Positions 17,313 through 24,911 of a stretch of DNA of 64,000 bases are shown in pieces; positions within the stretch are counted from its first letter, which is position 1, and each line of letters opens with the position of its first letter. Under the pieces are notes generated by a model that ran no database searches, had not been told where the DNA came from, and was given only the letters and a program-made list of their open reading frames with translations. The stretch is from Mycolicibacterium sp. P9-64 (GTDB lineage: Bacteria > Actinomycetota > Actinomycetes > Mycobacteriales > Mycobacteriaceae). The position numbers and the translations under genes are program-made. The DNA is taken from positions 62,001 to 126,000 of the forward strand of contig NZ_NPKO01000001.1 in the NCBI RefSeq assembly GCF_008329605.1, given 5' to 3'.

Positions 17313-17363
17313 CGGTCCAATACTTCTCGGTCGTCCACCCGATACCTTTGAAGTATTGCGACC
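17313..17363. repeat. Long inverted repeat, candidate operator
   Basis: CAATACTTC (17318-17326) and GAAGTATTG (17350-17358) are perfect 9-bp arms 23 bp apart. The match continues outward as CGGTC on the left and CGACCG on the right with a one-base offset, giving about 14 of 15 matched positions per arm. Its length and place in a divergent promoter suggest a regulator site or an mRNA hairpin. Confidence 0.6.
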
Positions 17364-17408
17364 GCGGCGGGTACCTCGTGCCCGGTATTGCGGCTGAAGC
17401 GAAACCGT

Positions 17409-17429
17409 CTGATAGCCCCTGAGTATCAG
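17409..17429. promoter_or_regulatory. CTGATA-N9-TATCAG palindrome, candidate LysR box
   Basis: CTGATA (17409-17414) and TATCAG (17424-17429) are perfect 6-bp arms around 9 bp. It contains the T-N11-A core with dyad symmetry expected for LysR-type regulators, and lies 126 bp upstream of the FAH start. Confidence 0.55.
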
Positions 17430-17554
17430 CTTCGTCTCAAATGGATATTGGACACACCGCGCACGTGAGCGAAACATTGGCGGAGTCGCAATTGGAGCGG
17501 CCAGGACGATGTCGAAACAAGAACGACGTCGAAACACGAACGAAGAGGGTCAAA

Positions 17555-18409
17555 GTGCTAGTGGCGCAGACGACGACGGGGGTGGCGCGCGTCGTCGGGA
17601 ATCGCTACGACATCCTCGACGTCGGACGCGCCAGCTTGTCCGATCTAGTGAAGTCCGGCGCGATGGATCGGCTGGACCGGGCCAGGGTCACGCGCAGCGT
17701 CGAGGGCCAAGCGGTGACCGTCCAAGCGCCGATCGCCAGCCCGGGAAAGATGCTCATCGTAGGGTTGAACTACGAGGATCACGTCGCCGAGATCGGCGCG
17801 GAACGACCTCGGGTTCCGAGGGTGTTCTTCACCGCGGCGTCGGCGGTGAGCGGACCCACCGACGACATTCCCCTTCCACGGATTGCGGATTCGGCGGTGG
17901 ACTTCGAGGGGGAAGTGGCGGTGGTGATCGGGGCGCCCGCGTCAGACGTATCAGTAGGCAGGGCGTGGTCTCACGTGGCGGGCCTGACCGTCGCCAACGA
18001 CGTCACCGCCCGAGACGTCCAGGACGGTACGAATCCGGCCGTCGCCGGCTCGAACATCGGACTGGCCAAAGGTTTCGACGGCTTCAAACCGCTCGGGCCT
18101 GCGCTGCTGGTGGCCGACGGCGCCCATGAGCGCGCCGACATGATCTTGCGCACCGTGGTCGACGGCGAGCTACGTCAAGAGTCCAGTACGGCCAACATGA
18201 TCTTCCCCATCGCAGAACTCGTCTCCCGAGTCAGCCAATACACCACCTTGCAGCCTGGAGACGTGATCCTCACGGGTACTCCAGGCGGGGTTGGCCTCGC
18301 CTCCGGACGGTTCCTGCGTGCCGGTCAAGTGGTCGAGGTCGAACTGGAAGGTGTGGGCGTGCTGCGCAACCGCGTGGCCACCGCACGAGTGAAGGGACCA
18401 GCCGACTAG
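17555..18409 (+). CDS. Fumarylacetoacetate hydrolase (FAH) family protein
   Basis: A 284-residue FAH-fold protein: MLIVGLNYEDHVAEIG, VFFTAASAVSGP, DFEGEVAVVIG (the acidic D-x-E-x-E metal-binding run), VANDVTARDVQ, KGFDGFKPLGPAL and DVILTGTPGGVG. FAH enzymes hydrolyse C-C bonds of acylpyruvates or decarboxylate and isomerise 2-oxo acids after ring cleavage. GTG 17555 is chosen because AGAGGG lies 6 nt upstream and the first residues (VLVAQTTTGVARVV) then match the family start. It is the first gene of the FAH-NTF2-SDR-DUF3500-RraA operon. Confidence 0.93.
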   Translation: MLVAQTTTGVARVVGNRYDILDVGRASLSDLVKSGAMDRLDRARVTRSVEGQAVTVQAPIASPGKMLIVGLNYEDHVAEIGAERPRVPRVFFTAASAVSGPTDDIPLPRIADSAVDFEGEVAVVIGAPASDVSVGRAWSHVAGLTVANDVTARDVQDGTNPAVAGSNIGLAKGFDGFKPLGPALLVADGAHERADMILRTVVDGELRQESSTANMIFPIAELVSRVSQYTTLQPGDVILTGTPGGVGLASGRFLRAGQVVEVELEGVGVLRNRVATARVKGPAD

Positions 18410-18482
18410 CACGAGCTCCAAGCACGCCGAGCAATTGGCATATCGACAGATACTCACCACGACACCAAGGACTACAGAAGCC

Positions 18483-18881
18483 ATGAGCTACCACAACGTG
18501 ATCGAAAACGTCTATGCCCGCCTGGCCGAAGGCGACTTTCAGCCGATCTTCGACATTCTCGCCGAGGACGCGCCGTGGATCGAGGCCGAGAACATTCCCT
18601 ACTCGCCGGGCAGCCCAGTGGTGGGTCACGACGCCGTCCAGAAGACGGTGTTCGACTCACTTGCCAAGGACTTCAAGGACTTTCACATCAACGTGGGCCG
18701 CATCGTCGCGGGCGAGAAGACCGTCCTGGTGGAGGGCCGCTACGTGGGCACGACCGTCTCGGACGTTCCACTCGACGCGATCTTCGCCCACGTCTGGGAC
18801 TTCGACGGTGACAAGATCGTGAAGTTCCAGCAGTACAGCGACACCTGGCAGTGGCGTGACGTGCTTGGTGTCGACGCCTAG
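18483..18881 (+). CDS. NTF2/SnoaL-like small protein
   Basis: A 132-residue protein with the cone-shaped NTF2-like fold signature: MSYHNVIENVYARLAEGDFQPIFDILAEDAPW, then HDAVQKTVFDSLAKDF and HVWDFDGDKIVKFQQYSDT. Such proteins act as isomerases, hydratases or cyclases on small hydrophobic substrates. AAGGACT lies about 10 nt before ATG 18483. It lies 73 bp after the FAH gene in the same operon. Catalytic residues cannot be assigned by eye. Confidence 0.9.
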   Translation: MSYHNVIENVYARLAEGDFQPIFDILAEDAPWIEAENIPYSPGSPVVGHDAVQKTVFDSLAKDFKDFHINVGRIVAGEKTVLVEGRYVGTTVSDVPLDAIFAHVWDFDGDKIVKFQQYSDTWQWRDVLGVDA

Positions 18882-18964
18882 GCGTCGGGCCCCAAACTCT
18901 CTGCAAGGAACATAAATTCAGCGGATCGCGTATGCGCCCGCCAGACGATGAGGAGCGGGCGACC

Positions 18965-19759
18965 GTGGACTTGAAACTGGATCGCAAGCGGGCCCTGGTG
19001 ACCGGCGGGAGCCGAGGACTGGGGTTCGCCATCGCACGGGAGCTTTGCGCCGAGGGAGCCCACGTGGCGCTCCTCGCACGAGACAGCGGCGCCGTGGAAG
19101 CAGCCGCCGCTCAGCTTCAGGCACGGGGTTACGAGGCGATCGGAATCGCGGCCGACACCACCCTGGACCAGGGAGTGCGGGCCGCGGTGGACGAAGTCAG
19201 CGGACGGCTCGGCGGCATCGACATCCTGGTCAACGGCGCGGCCAAGGCAGCGGGCGGCCCTCCGACGGGGCTGGTGGATCTCGATGACGACGAGCTGCGC
19301 TCCGAGATCGAGACCAAGGTGCTGGGCTACCTGCGGTGCGCACGTGCGGTCGCACCCCAGATGATCGAACGCGGCTGGGGACGGATCATCAACATCAGCG
19401 GGCTGAACGCGCGCCGCACCGGTTCCGTCTTCGGCTCCATACGCAACGTCTCGGTGGCCGCAATGTCGAAGAACCTGGCCGATGAACTCGGTCCGCAGGG
19501 GATCAACGTCACCGTCGTCCATCCGTGGTTGACCGAAACCGAAGGCATTCAGAACATGATCCGCAACGGCGCCGCAGCGAAGGGCGTGACAGAGCCCGAG
19601 TTCAGAAAGGGCTTGGCCGCCGACGTCAGCATCGGCCGGCTCGTGCAACCGGTCGAAGTCGCGCGAGTCGTCACCTTTCTCGCCTCGCCGCTGAGCGTGG
19701 CGATCAACGGCGACGCCATCGCCGCCGGCGGGGGAATCTTGGGCCCGATCTTCTACTGA
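18965..19759 (+). CDS. SDR family oxidoreductase with atypical active site
   Basis: A 264-residue short-chain dehydrogenase: cofactor loop TGGSRGLG near residue 16, D in AADTTLDQG, NGAAKAAGG and NISGLNARR. The usual Y-x-x-x-K pair appears absent: aligning on the conserved helix LADELGPQGI puts Gly and Asn at those positions (SIRNVSVAAMSKN). Some SDR subfamilies of this type exist, so it may be a divergent enzyme or a non-reductive one. GTG 18965 with GAGGAG upstream is preferred; ATG 18932 is an alternative. It is the third gene of the FAH operon. Confidence 0.88.
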   Translation: MDLKLDRKRALVTGGSRGLGFAIARELCAEGAHVALLARDSGAVEAAAAQLQARGYEAIGIAADTTLDQGVRAAVDEVSGRLGGIDILVNGAAKAAGGPPTGLVDLDDDELRSEIETKVLGYLRCARAVAPQMIERGWGRIINISGLNARRTGSVFGSIRNVSVAAMSKNLADELGPQGINVTVVHPWLTETEGIQNMIRNGAAAKGVTEPEFRKGLAADVSIGRLVQPVEVARVVTFLASPLSVAINGDAIAAGGGILGPIFY

Positions 19760-19800
19760 GGCGCAAGACACCGGGAATGGACGCACAGGGAAGGGCGAAG

Positions 19801-20931
19801 ATGCCGACTGAACCAGACACCGCGGCCGCGAGCATCGCCCGCGACATGTCGCGGGCTGCCACGGCCTGGCTGGCGGATCTTGACGACGAGCAACGCGCCC
19901 TGGCTTGGTGGGGTTCCCCGGGGGGAGACGACGAGGCCGAGCGCAGACGGTGGTACTACACGCCAACGGACCACGGCGGGCTGACGTTCGGTTGCCAGTT
20001 CGTCTGGCAGCAGCGGCGCGCCATGCAACTGGTCGCCTCCGGATTGTCCCGGGAGGGTTACGCGCTCGTGTCGACGATCATCGGCATGGAGAACATCCTC
20101 GACCAGGTGGAGGGCTTCAACGCGGAATTCGACACCCGCCGCGGGCGCGACCCCTCTCGGTACTACCTGCGCGTGTTCGGGAATCCGGAGGGCCAGCGTC
20201 CCTGGGGTTGGCGCTTCGGCGGACACCACGTATCGCTGAACTTCCTCATCGTCGGGGGAGAAGTGCGTTCGGCCACACCGCGATTCCTCGGCTTGGACCC
20301 CGCGGTCACGACGCTTCCCGGCGGTGCAACGCTTGATCCGCTCCGAGCGTTCCAGTCGACAGCTAGGCACCTCGTCACGTCCCTGTCCGTCGACGCGCGG
20401 GCGGCAGCCATCCTCCTCGACCGGGCTCCCGCCGACATCGTGATGGGAAACCGGTCGTCCTTGCAGGACGGCGCGACCGTGATGAAACTGCAAGAGCTCT
20501 TTCGCAGGCGGCCAGGAGATGACGACCTCGTGGAGCGGATGGAGCGAGGTGGGGCGGCGCGTGACGCCGAGATCGGATACGGATTTCGGGACCACGAGCT
20601 GCTATCGGTGACGTTGGCGCCCAAGGGCATTCGTGGCGCAGACCTGGACGGCGAGCAGAAGGACCAGCTGAATCGACTCGTTCGGACGTATCACGACGGC
20701 CTGCCCGCCGGACTCACTCCGAGCTGGAACGTCGATGACCTGTACTTCTCGTGGGCTGGGCCGATCGACGGGGGCGCGAACTACTACCGAATCCAGGGCG
20801 AATCCATCCTGATCGAATGGGACAACTCTGCCCGAAACGGCAACCATGCCCATTCGGTCGTCCGGCACCTCTCGAACGACTTTGGCGGCGACGCGCTCAA
20901 AGATGCTGGCGGCGCCGGATTTCTCACCTAG
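19801..20931 (+). CDS. DUF3500 domain-containing protein
   Basis: A 376-residue soluble protein matching the DUF3500 family: WLADLDDEQR near the start, WYYTPTDHGGLTFG, YYLRVFGNPEG, GWRFGGHHVSLNFLIV (the hallmark His pair) and a C-terminal YFSWAGPIDGGANYYRIQGESILIEWDN. The conserved His, Trp and Asp residues suggest a catalytic or metal-binding role, but no function is established to my knowledge. AAGGG lies 6 nt before ATG 19801; ATG 19777 is less likely. Co-transcription with FAH, SDR and RraA-like genes implies a step in the same degradative pathway. Confidence 0.9.
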   Translation: MPTEPDTAAASIARDMSRAATAWLADLDDEQRALAWWGSPGGDDEAERRRWYYTPTDHGGLTFGCQFVWQQRRAMQLVASGLSREGYALVSTIIGMENILDQVEGFNAEFDTRRGRDPSRYYLRVFGNPEGQRPWGWRFGGHHVSLNFLIVGGEVRSATPRFLGLDPAVTTLPGGATLDPLRAFQSTARHLVTSLSVDARAAAILLDRAPADIVMGNRSSLQDGATVMKLQELFRRRPGDDDLVERMERGGAARDAEIGYGFRDHELLSVTLAPKGIRGADLDGEQKDQLNRLVRTYHDGLPAGLTPSWNVDDLYFSWAGPIDGGANYYRIQGESILIEWDNSARNGNHAHSVVRHLSNDFGGDALKDAGGAGFLT

Positions 20932-21020
20932 AACACGTGGGCCTCCCGCATCTTGGAGGCGCCGGTCGCGCGGAAGTCGCGTATGTCAGTCAAACCCACA
21001 ACCAGAAGGAACCAACCGCC

Positions 21021-21755
21021 ATGACCGAAACGACGAAGCAACACTTCAACTGGGTCGACGTGCACCCGATGCCATCGCCGTTGCCCGATGGCATCATCGA
21101 GAGATTCCTTGCACTGGAGGATCTTTCGGCCACGGTCGCCGACGCGCTGGACGCCTTCGGCGTGAACGGAATCCTGGGTGCGTCCACCCTCGTCCCCACG
21201 CTGCCGGAGGAACGCATCGTCGGGCGGGTGATCACGTTGCGCAACGTGCCCGGCAGAATGGACCCCTACCGCGCCGTCAGTGAAGGCAGCTGGCTGATGG
21301 CCGAAATCCACGGCATCGAACTGGCTGAAGCGGGGGACGTGATCGTCATCTCCGGCCTCCCCGAGGTTTCGAACATGGGCGGCATCGTCGCGGCGTGCGC
21401 AACGCGGGGCGGACTCGCCGGCGCCATCGTCGACGGCGCGGTCCGCGACGTTGGGCAGTCACGACGACGAGGATTTCCCATCTGGAGTCGTGACATCAGC
21501 CCTGCCACGGGCAAGTGGCGTGGCTCCTCGGTCGAGATCAATTCCACTATCAGCGTGGCGGGGGTGACCGTCGCCTCGGGTGACATCGTCGTCGCCGATG
21601 AAACCGGGGTCTGCTTCGTGCCGATCGAACTCGTGGATCCGGTGATCGCGCGCTGCGAGGCCATCGACAAGAAGGAATCTGAAATGTTCGCCGACATCGC
21701 CGCGGGCCTTCCGATGACAGACGTGATTGAGCGGCTTTACGGAACGCTCGACTGA
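21021..21755 (+). CDS. RraA-like aldolase/decarboxylase family protein
   Basis: A 244-residue RraA-like protein: LSATVADALDAFGVNG, a long GDVIVISGLPEVSNMGGIVAACATRGGLAGAIVDGAVRD core and GDIVVADETGVCFVP. The family includes 4-hydroxy-4-methyl-2-oxoglutarate and 4-carboxy-4-hydroxy-2-oxoadipate aldolases and oxaloacetate decarboxylases, terminal enzymes of aromatic meta-cleavage routes. By eye the residue 21 before the R-D pair is Gly, not the Asp of the D-x20-R-D aldolase signature, so decarboxylase or another activity is possible. AAGGAA lies 11 nt upstream of the ATG. Its end overlaps the convergent lysR gene by 19 bp. Confidence 0.9.
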   Translation: MTETTKQHFNWVDVHPMPSPLPDGIIERFLALEDLSATVADALDAFGVNGILGASTLVPTLPEERIVGRVITLRNVPGRMDPYRAVSEGSWLMAEIHGIELAEAGDVIVISGLPEVSNMGGIVAACATRGGLAGAIVDGAVRDVGQSRRRGFPIWSRDISPATGKWRGSSVEINSTISVAGVTVASGDIVVADETGVCFVPIELVDPVIARCEAIDKKESEMFADIAAGLPMTDVIERLYGTLD

Positions 21756-22690
21756 TTTGTCGAGACGCGCGTGTGATGGCGTTCGACCGATGCTTCGTAG
21801 TCTTCGTTCGCTTCTTCTCGGGCAAGCGTCAAGAAGTGGTCTACGACCGGGGGGATGGGCCCCGATGCCCATGCCACGGCCACTTCCGTCGACACGATGG
21901 GCTCTTGCAGCCTGACCCAGGCGACGTGCTTCGTGTCGATCGACTTGAAGGAGGTGGGCACCAACGACACGCCCATCCCACACGCCACGTAGCCCAACTG
22001 GGCTTGAATGGACGTTGCCTCCACCACTGTGCGTGGCGTGATTCCGGCGGCGGCCAGGGCGGAGAGCGTTTGGTCGTAGTAGTAGGGCGAAATGTGCCGC
22101 GAGGTCGCGACGAAGGGCTCGCACGCGAGATCGGTGATGTCGACGGAACCGACTCTCGCGAGCCGATGACCTTGCGGCACTACGAGGTCAAGCGTTCCGG
22201 TCCGAACGGGTTCGAGCTCGAGACCCTCGACCGGGTCTCCCTGACGCACGTAGGCAACGTCCATCGTGCCGGCAAGGAGGGAGTCGAGACTCTCCTGCGT
22301 GCTGGCCTCTCGCAGATCGACCACGATGTTCGGGTTCTGCTGGCGGAACTTCGGGACGACCGTCGGTAACACCTCCATGAATGCATACGGGACACCCGCC
22401 ACCCGCAGCCGCCCAAGCTCACCACTCGCGGCCTGATTGACGGCGCGCCGGGCCCTACTGACCTGATCGCAGACTTGTCGGGCCTCGAGAAGGAACACCT
22501 CACCCTCCCGTGTGAGGCTCGTACGCCGTCCCGTCCGGTCGAAGAGCTTGACTCCCAGCTCACGCTCGAGGGCCTGAATTTGGACGCTCAACGGTGGTTG
22601 GGCAATGTGTAGGCGAGCGGCGGCCCGGCCGAAGTTCAACTCCTCGGCCACGGCAATGAAGTACCTGATGTGTCGTAACTCGATACTCAA
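21737..22690 (-). CDS. LysR family transcriptional regulator
   Basis: A 317-residue LysR regulator. HTH at residues 5-62 (LRHIRYFIAVAEELNFGRAAARLHIAQPPLSVQIQALERELG), then the effector-binding domain with DVAYVRQGDP and LVVPQGHRLA. The start is TTG 22690, with GAGGAG 9 nt upstream. It is convergent with the RraA-like gene and divergent from a second lysR gene 111 bp away. It resembles BenM/CatR-type regulators of aromatic catabolism and is a likely regulator of the island through the repeats at 17.3-17.4 kb. Confidence 0.94.
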   Translation of the reverse strand: MSIELRHIRYFIAVAEELNFGRAAARLHIAQPPLSVQIQALERELGVKLFDRTGRRTSLTREGEVFLLEARQVCDQVSRARRAVNQAASGELGRLRVAGVPYAFMEVLPTVVPKFRQQNPNIVVDLREASTQESLDSLLAGTMDVAYVRQGDPVEGLELEPVRTGTLDLVVPQGHRLARVGSVDITDLACEPFVATSRHISPYYYDQTLSALAAAGITPRTVVEATSIQAQLGYVACGMGVSLVPTSFKSIDTKHVAWVRLQEPIVSTEVAVAWASGPIPPVVDHFLTLAREEANEDYEASVERHHTRVSTNQSSVP

Positions 22691-22789
22691 CTCTTCACGC
22701 TCCTCATCGCCCGCCCGCCCGTGACGAATCCACTGAAACGCTACGCCCGATTCGCGCCACGAAGTCCCTCATGCTTAGACGGTGTGCGA

Positions 22790-22795
22790 TAGAAT
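22790..22795 (+). promoter_or_regulatory. Candidate -10 element TAGAAT for leaderless lysR
   Basis: TAGAAT (5 of 6 to TATAAT) ends 6 nt before ATG 22802, and there is no ribosome binding site, so a leaderless mRNA is likely. Confidence 0.45.
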
Positions 22796-22801
22796 TTGCG
22801 A

Positions 22802-23743
22802 ATGGCATCACTTCGCGCGTTGGAATGCCTTGTTGCGGTGGCAGACTCGGGATCCATCACGCAGGCCGCGCTCGTGCTGCATTCGTCGCAGCCTGCCGTC
22901 TCTCATCAGCTCGCTGCTTTGGAGCGTGAGACCCGGACGTTGCTGCTGCGCCGCGAGGCGCGGGGCGTCAAGCTCACGCCAGCGGGACGGGCCGCCGTCG
23001 CCGATGCCAGACGGGCAATCGACGCAGCCGCCTCGGCCGTCAGGTCGGCACGTGCGGTTGGCGAAGGAACCGGAGGATCGCTGCGGCTGGCCTGCGCGCA
23101 GAGCCTCACCGTGCCCCTGCTCGCGCCGGTCATTCGCGAGTGGCGGCGACGGCGTCCAGAGGTGGCCATCACGCTGCGGGAATCAACGGCGGTCGACGAA
23201 CTACTTGGCGTCATCGAGTCCGGCGTCGTCGACGTGACGTTGATGCCCGCACCAGTCCCAGATCGCTTCACCACCACCGCGATCGCCGACGAGGAGATCG
23301 TCCTGGCGGCACCTTCCGGCCATCCGCTGGTTCGACGACCGACGGTGCGGATGGAGGATCTCGAAGGTGTACCGATGGTTCACTACGCTGCGGACAACGG
23401 GCTCAGCGGCTGGCTCGATCGGGCGCTGGCCAGCGCCGGGGTCCGGCCGGATCCGGTGATGAGAACATCGGTGACCGCCGCCGCCCCGCAACTCGCCGCC
23501 GCCGGCCTGGGCGTCGCGGTGTGTCCTGTCAGTGCAGTGGCTGCCGGCTTCCCCGGTGTCGTCCGCTCGTTCTCGCCGCCATGGTTCCGGCAAGTGGTGG
23601 CAGTGACGTCCACCCCGGAGGATCCGCTTTCCGCCCTGTTCATCAACCATCTGCAGACACGGGGCGTGCGCGTGCCACGCGACGTTCGAATCCAACTCGC
23701 GTCGCTCGACACACCGCCCCGAAAGCGACGCACGTCTTCCTGA
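22802..23743 (+). CDS. LysR family transcriptional regulator
   Basis: A 313-residue LysR regulator: HTH at residues 1-60 (LRALECLVAVADSGSITQAALVLHSSQPAVSHQLAALE), then the type 2 periplasmic-binding-like domain with DVTLMPAPVPDR and EEIVLAAPSGHPL. ATG 22802 is supported by the TAGAAT -10 placed for a leaderless message; the TTG at 22796 would fall inside the promoter. It differs clearly from the neighbouring LysR. It probably controls the downstream mycofactocin-coupled SDR through the inverted repeat at 23794-23810, or its own divergent partner. Confidence 0.93.
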   Translation: MASLRALECLVAVADSGSITQAALVLHSSQPAVSHQLAALERETRTLLLRREARGVKLTPAGRAAVADARRAIDAAASAVRSARAVGEGTGGSLRLACAQSLTVPLLAPVIREWRRRRPEVAITLRESTAVDELLGVIESGVVDVTLMPAPVPDRFTTTAIADEEIVLAAPSGHPLVRRPTVRMEDLEGVPMVHYAADNGLSGWLDRALASAGVRPDPVMRTSVTAAAPQLAAAGLGVAVCPVSAVAAGFPGVVRSFSPPWFRQVVAVTSTPEDPLSALFINHLQTRGVRVPRDVRIQLASLDTPPRKRRTSS

Positions 23744-23994
23744 CGACACTGCGACGGCCCCACTGGATCAGTTGCGCTAGAAGATGATTGGCGTTGCACG
23801 CATAGTGCAAATCATCGGTGTTCGAACCCCGTGGGAACCTATTCGATTAATTGATGGCAATCCATCGATCTATGAAATCTATATTGACCGTGCGTCTTTG
23901 TGGGGAATACGGTTCCGGCAGGTCCGCCGTGTGGTGGCCATGCGTTCATTGGAATTCGTTGACACTCAATGGAACTCGTCGAAAGGAAACGAAG
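23744..23994. other. Intergenic region, 251 bp, AT-rich
   Basis: The stretch 23830-23900 is unusually AT-rich for this genome and holds no gene. It carries the TTGCAC-GTGCAA inverted repeat and presumably the SDR promoter. A weak resemblance of 23790-23830 to tRNA arms was examined and rejected. Confidence 0.5.
23794..23810. promoter_or_regulatory. TTGCAC-N5-GTGCAA inverted repeat, candidate operator
   Basis: TTGCAC (23794-23799) and GTGCAA (23805-23810) are perfect arms around GCATA. It lies 185 bp upstream of the SDR start and 51 bp after the lysR stop; a LysR-type or GntR-type site is plausible. Confidence 0.5.
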
Positions 23995-24819
23995 ATGTCG
24001 AGACGGTTCGAGGGGAAGACGGCATTGATTACAGGGGCGGCGCGCGGACAGGGTCGCAGTCACGCGATACGCCTCGCCGCCGAAGGTGCCGACATCATCG
24101 CCGTCGATCTCTGCACGCAGATCGAGAGCGTGCCTTACGCATTGGCGACGCCTGACGATCTGGCCGAAACCGTGCAGCAGGTAAAGGCGCTTGGCCGCCG
24201 CATCCATGCAGTGGAGGCGGACGTCCGCGATGCGGCCGCCATGCGAACGGCAGTGGCCGGTGGCACCGAGATCATCGGACCGATCGACGTGGTCCTGGCG
24301 AACGCCGGCGTAGCCAGCCTGGTCGCGGATGATCCCAACGACGAGGCCGCCTTTCGCGACACCGTGGACGTCAACCTGGCCGGAGTTTGGCACACGGTGA
24401 AGGCTGCCGCCACGGCGATGATCGAACACGAACGCGGCGGTTCGATCATCCTGACCAGTTCGAACCTCGGGCTGTCCGGACGAGGGGGTAACGGGTCGGA
24501 GGGGTACGCAGGCTACGTAGCTTCCAAGCACGGAGTCGTCGGCATCATGCGGATGAGCGCTCACTGGCTGAGCAAATACTCAATCAGGGTCAACTCGGTC
24601 CACCCGACCGCGGTCGACACCCCGATGATCACCAACGCCCCGACCGCACGCTGGTTCGAGCAGAATCCCGAAGCCGGAACGCTTCTGTCCAACCTGATGC
24701 CGGTCGACATGGTGGCGCCAAGCGACGTTACCAACGCGATCCTATGGCTCGCCTCCGACGAAGCGCGCTACGTCACCGGCAGTACGATCCCCGTCGACGC
24801 AGGATTCCTCACCAAGTAA
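23995..24819 (+). CDS. Mycofactocin-coupled SDR family oxidoreductase
   Basis: A 274-residue SDR with ALITGAARGQGRSHAIRLAAEGADIIAVDLC at the NAD site, followed by the insertion QIESVPYALATPDDLAETVQQV that marks the mycofactocin-coupled SDR family (TIGR03971). ANAGVAS, TSSNLGL and the active-site Y-V-A-S-K (GYAGYVASKHGVVG) are all present. Enzymes of this group hold NAD tightly and pass electrons to the peptide-derived cofactor mycofactocin. AAGGAA lies 6 nt before ATG 23995. The mycofactocin synthesis genes are not in this window. It could oxidise an alcohol intermediate of the island's pathway. Confidence 0.93.
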   Translation: MSRRFEGKTALITGAARGQGRSHAIRLAAEGADIIAVDLCTQIESVPYALATPDDLAETVQQVKALGRRIHAVEADVRDAAAMRTAVAGGTEIIGPIDVVLANAGVASLVADDPNDEAAFRDTVDVNLAGVWHTVKAAATAMIEHERGGSIILTSSNLGLSGRGGNGSEGYAGYVASKHGVVGIMRMSAHWLSKYSIRVNSVHPTAVDTPMITNAPTARWFEQNPEAGTLLSNLMPVDMVAPSDVTNAILWLASDEARYVTGSTIPVDAGFLTK

Positions 24820-24911
24820 TGCGGCACCCATCCCGGTCCCGCAGTGAGCGGGAGGGGCGATCGCGCGGGCTCGATGCTCGGCACCGACGAACCGCCGCCA
24901 GCAGCAAGCCC

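Larger units (their letters stand above)
17145..17554. promoter_or_regulatory. Divergent regulatory region of the catabolic island
   Basis: The 410 bp between the VOC-GMC-VOC operon and the FAH operon has no convincing gene; the FAH reading frame extends back to 17441 but its N-terminal part is unconserved. It contains two separate inverted repeats (17313-17363 and 17409-17429), the expected arrangement for LysR-type control of both operons by the regulators encoded at 21.7-23.7 kb. Confidence 0.6.

Noticed and set aside
23770..23830. tRNA-like arms (TTGCA-CGCATAG-TGCAA and GTGTTCGAACCCC)
   Set aside because: The anticodon-like loop lacks U33, the T-stem has several mismatches, and no D-arm or acceptor stem can be formed. 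It is better explained as an operator-like dyad.
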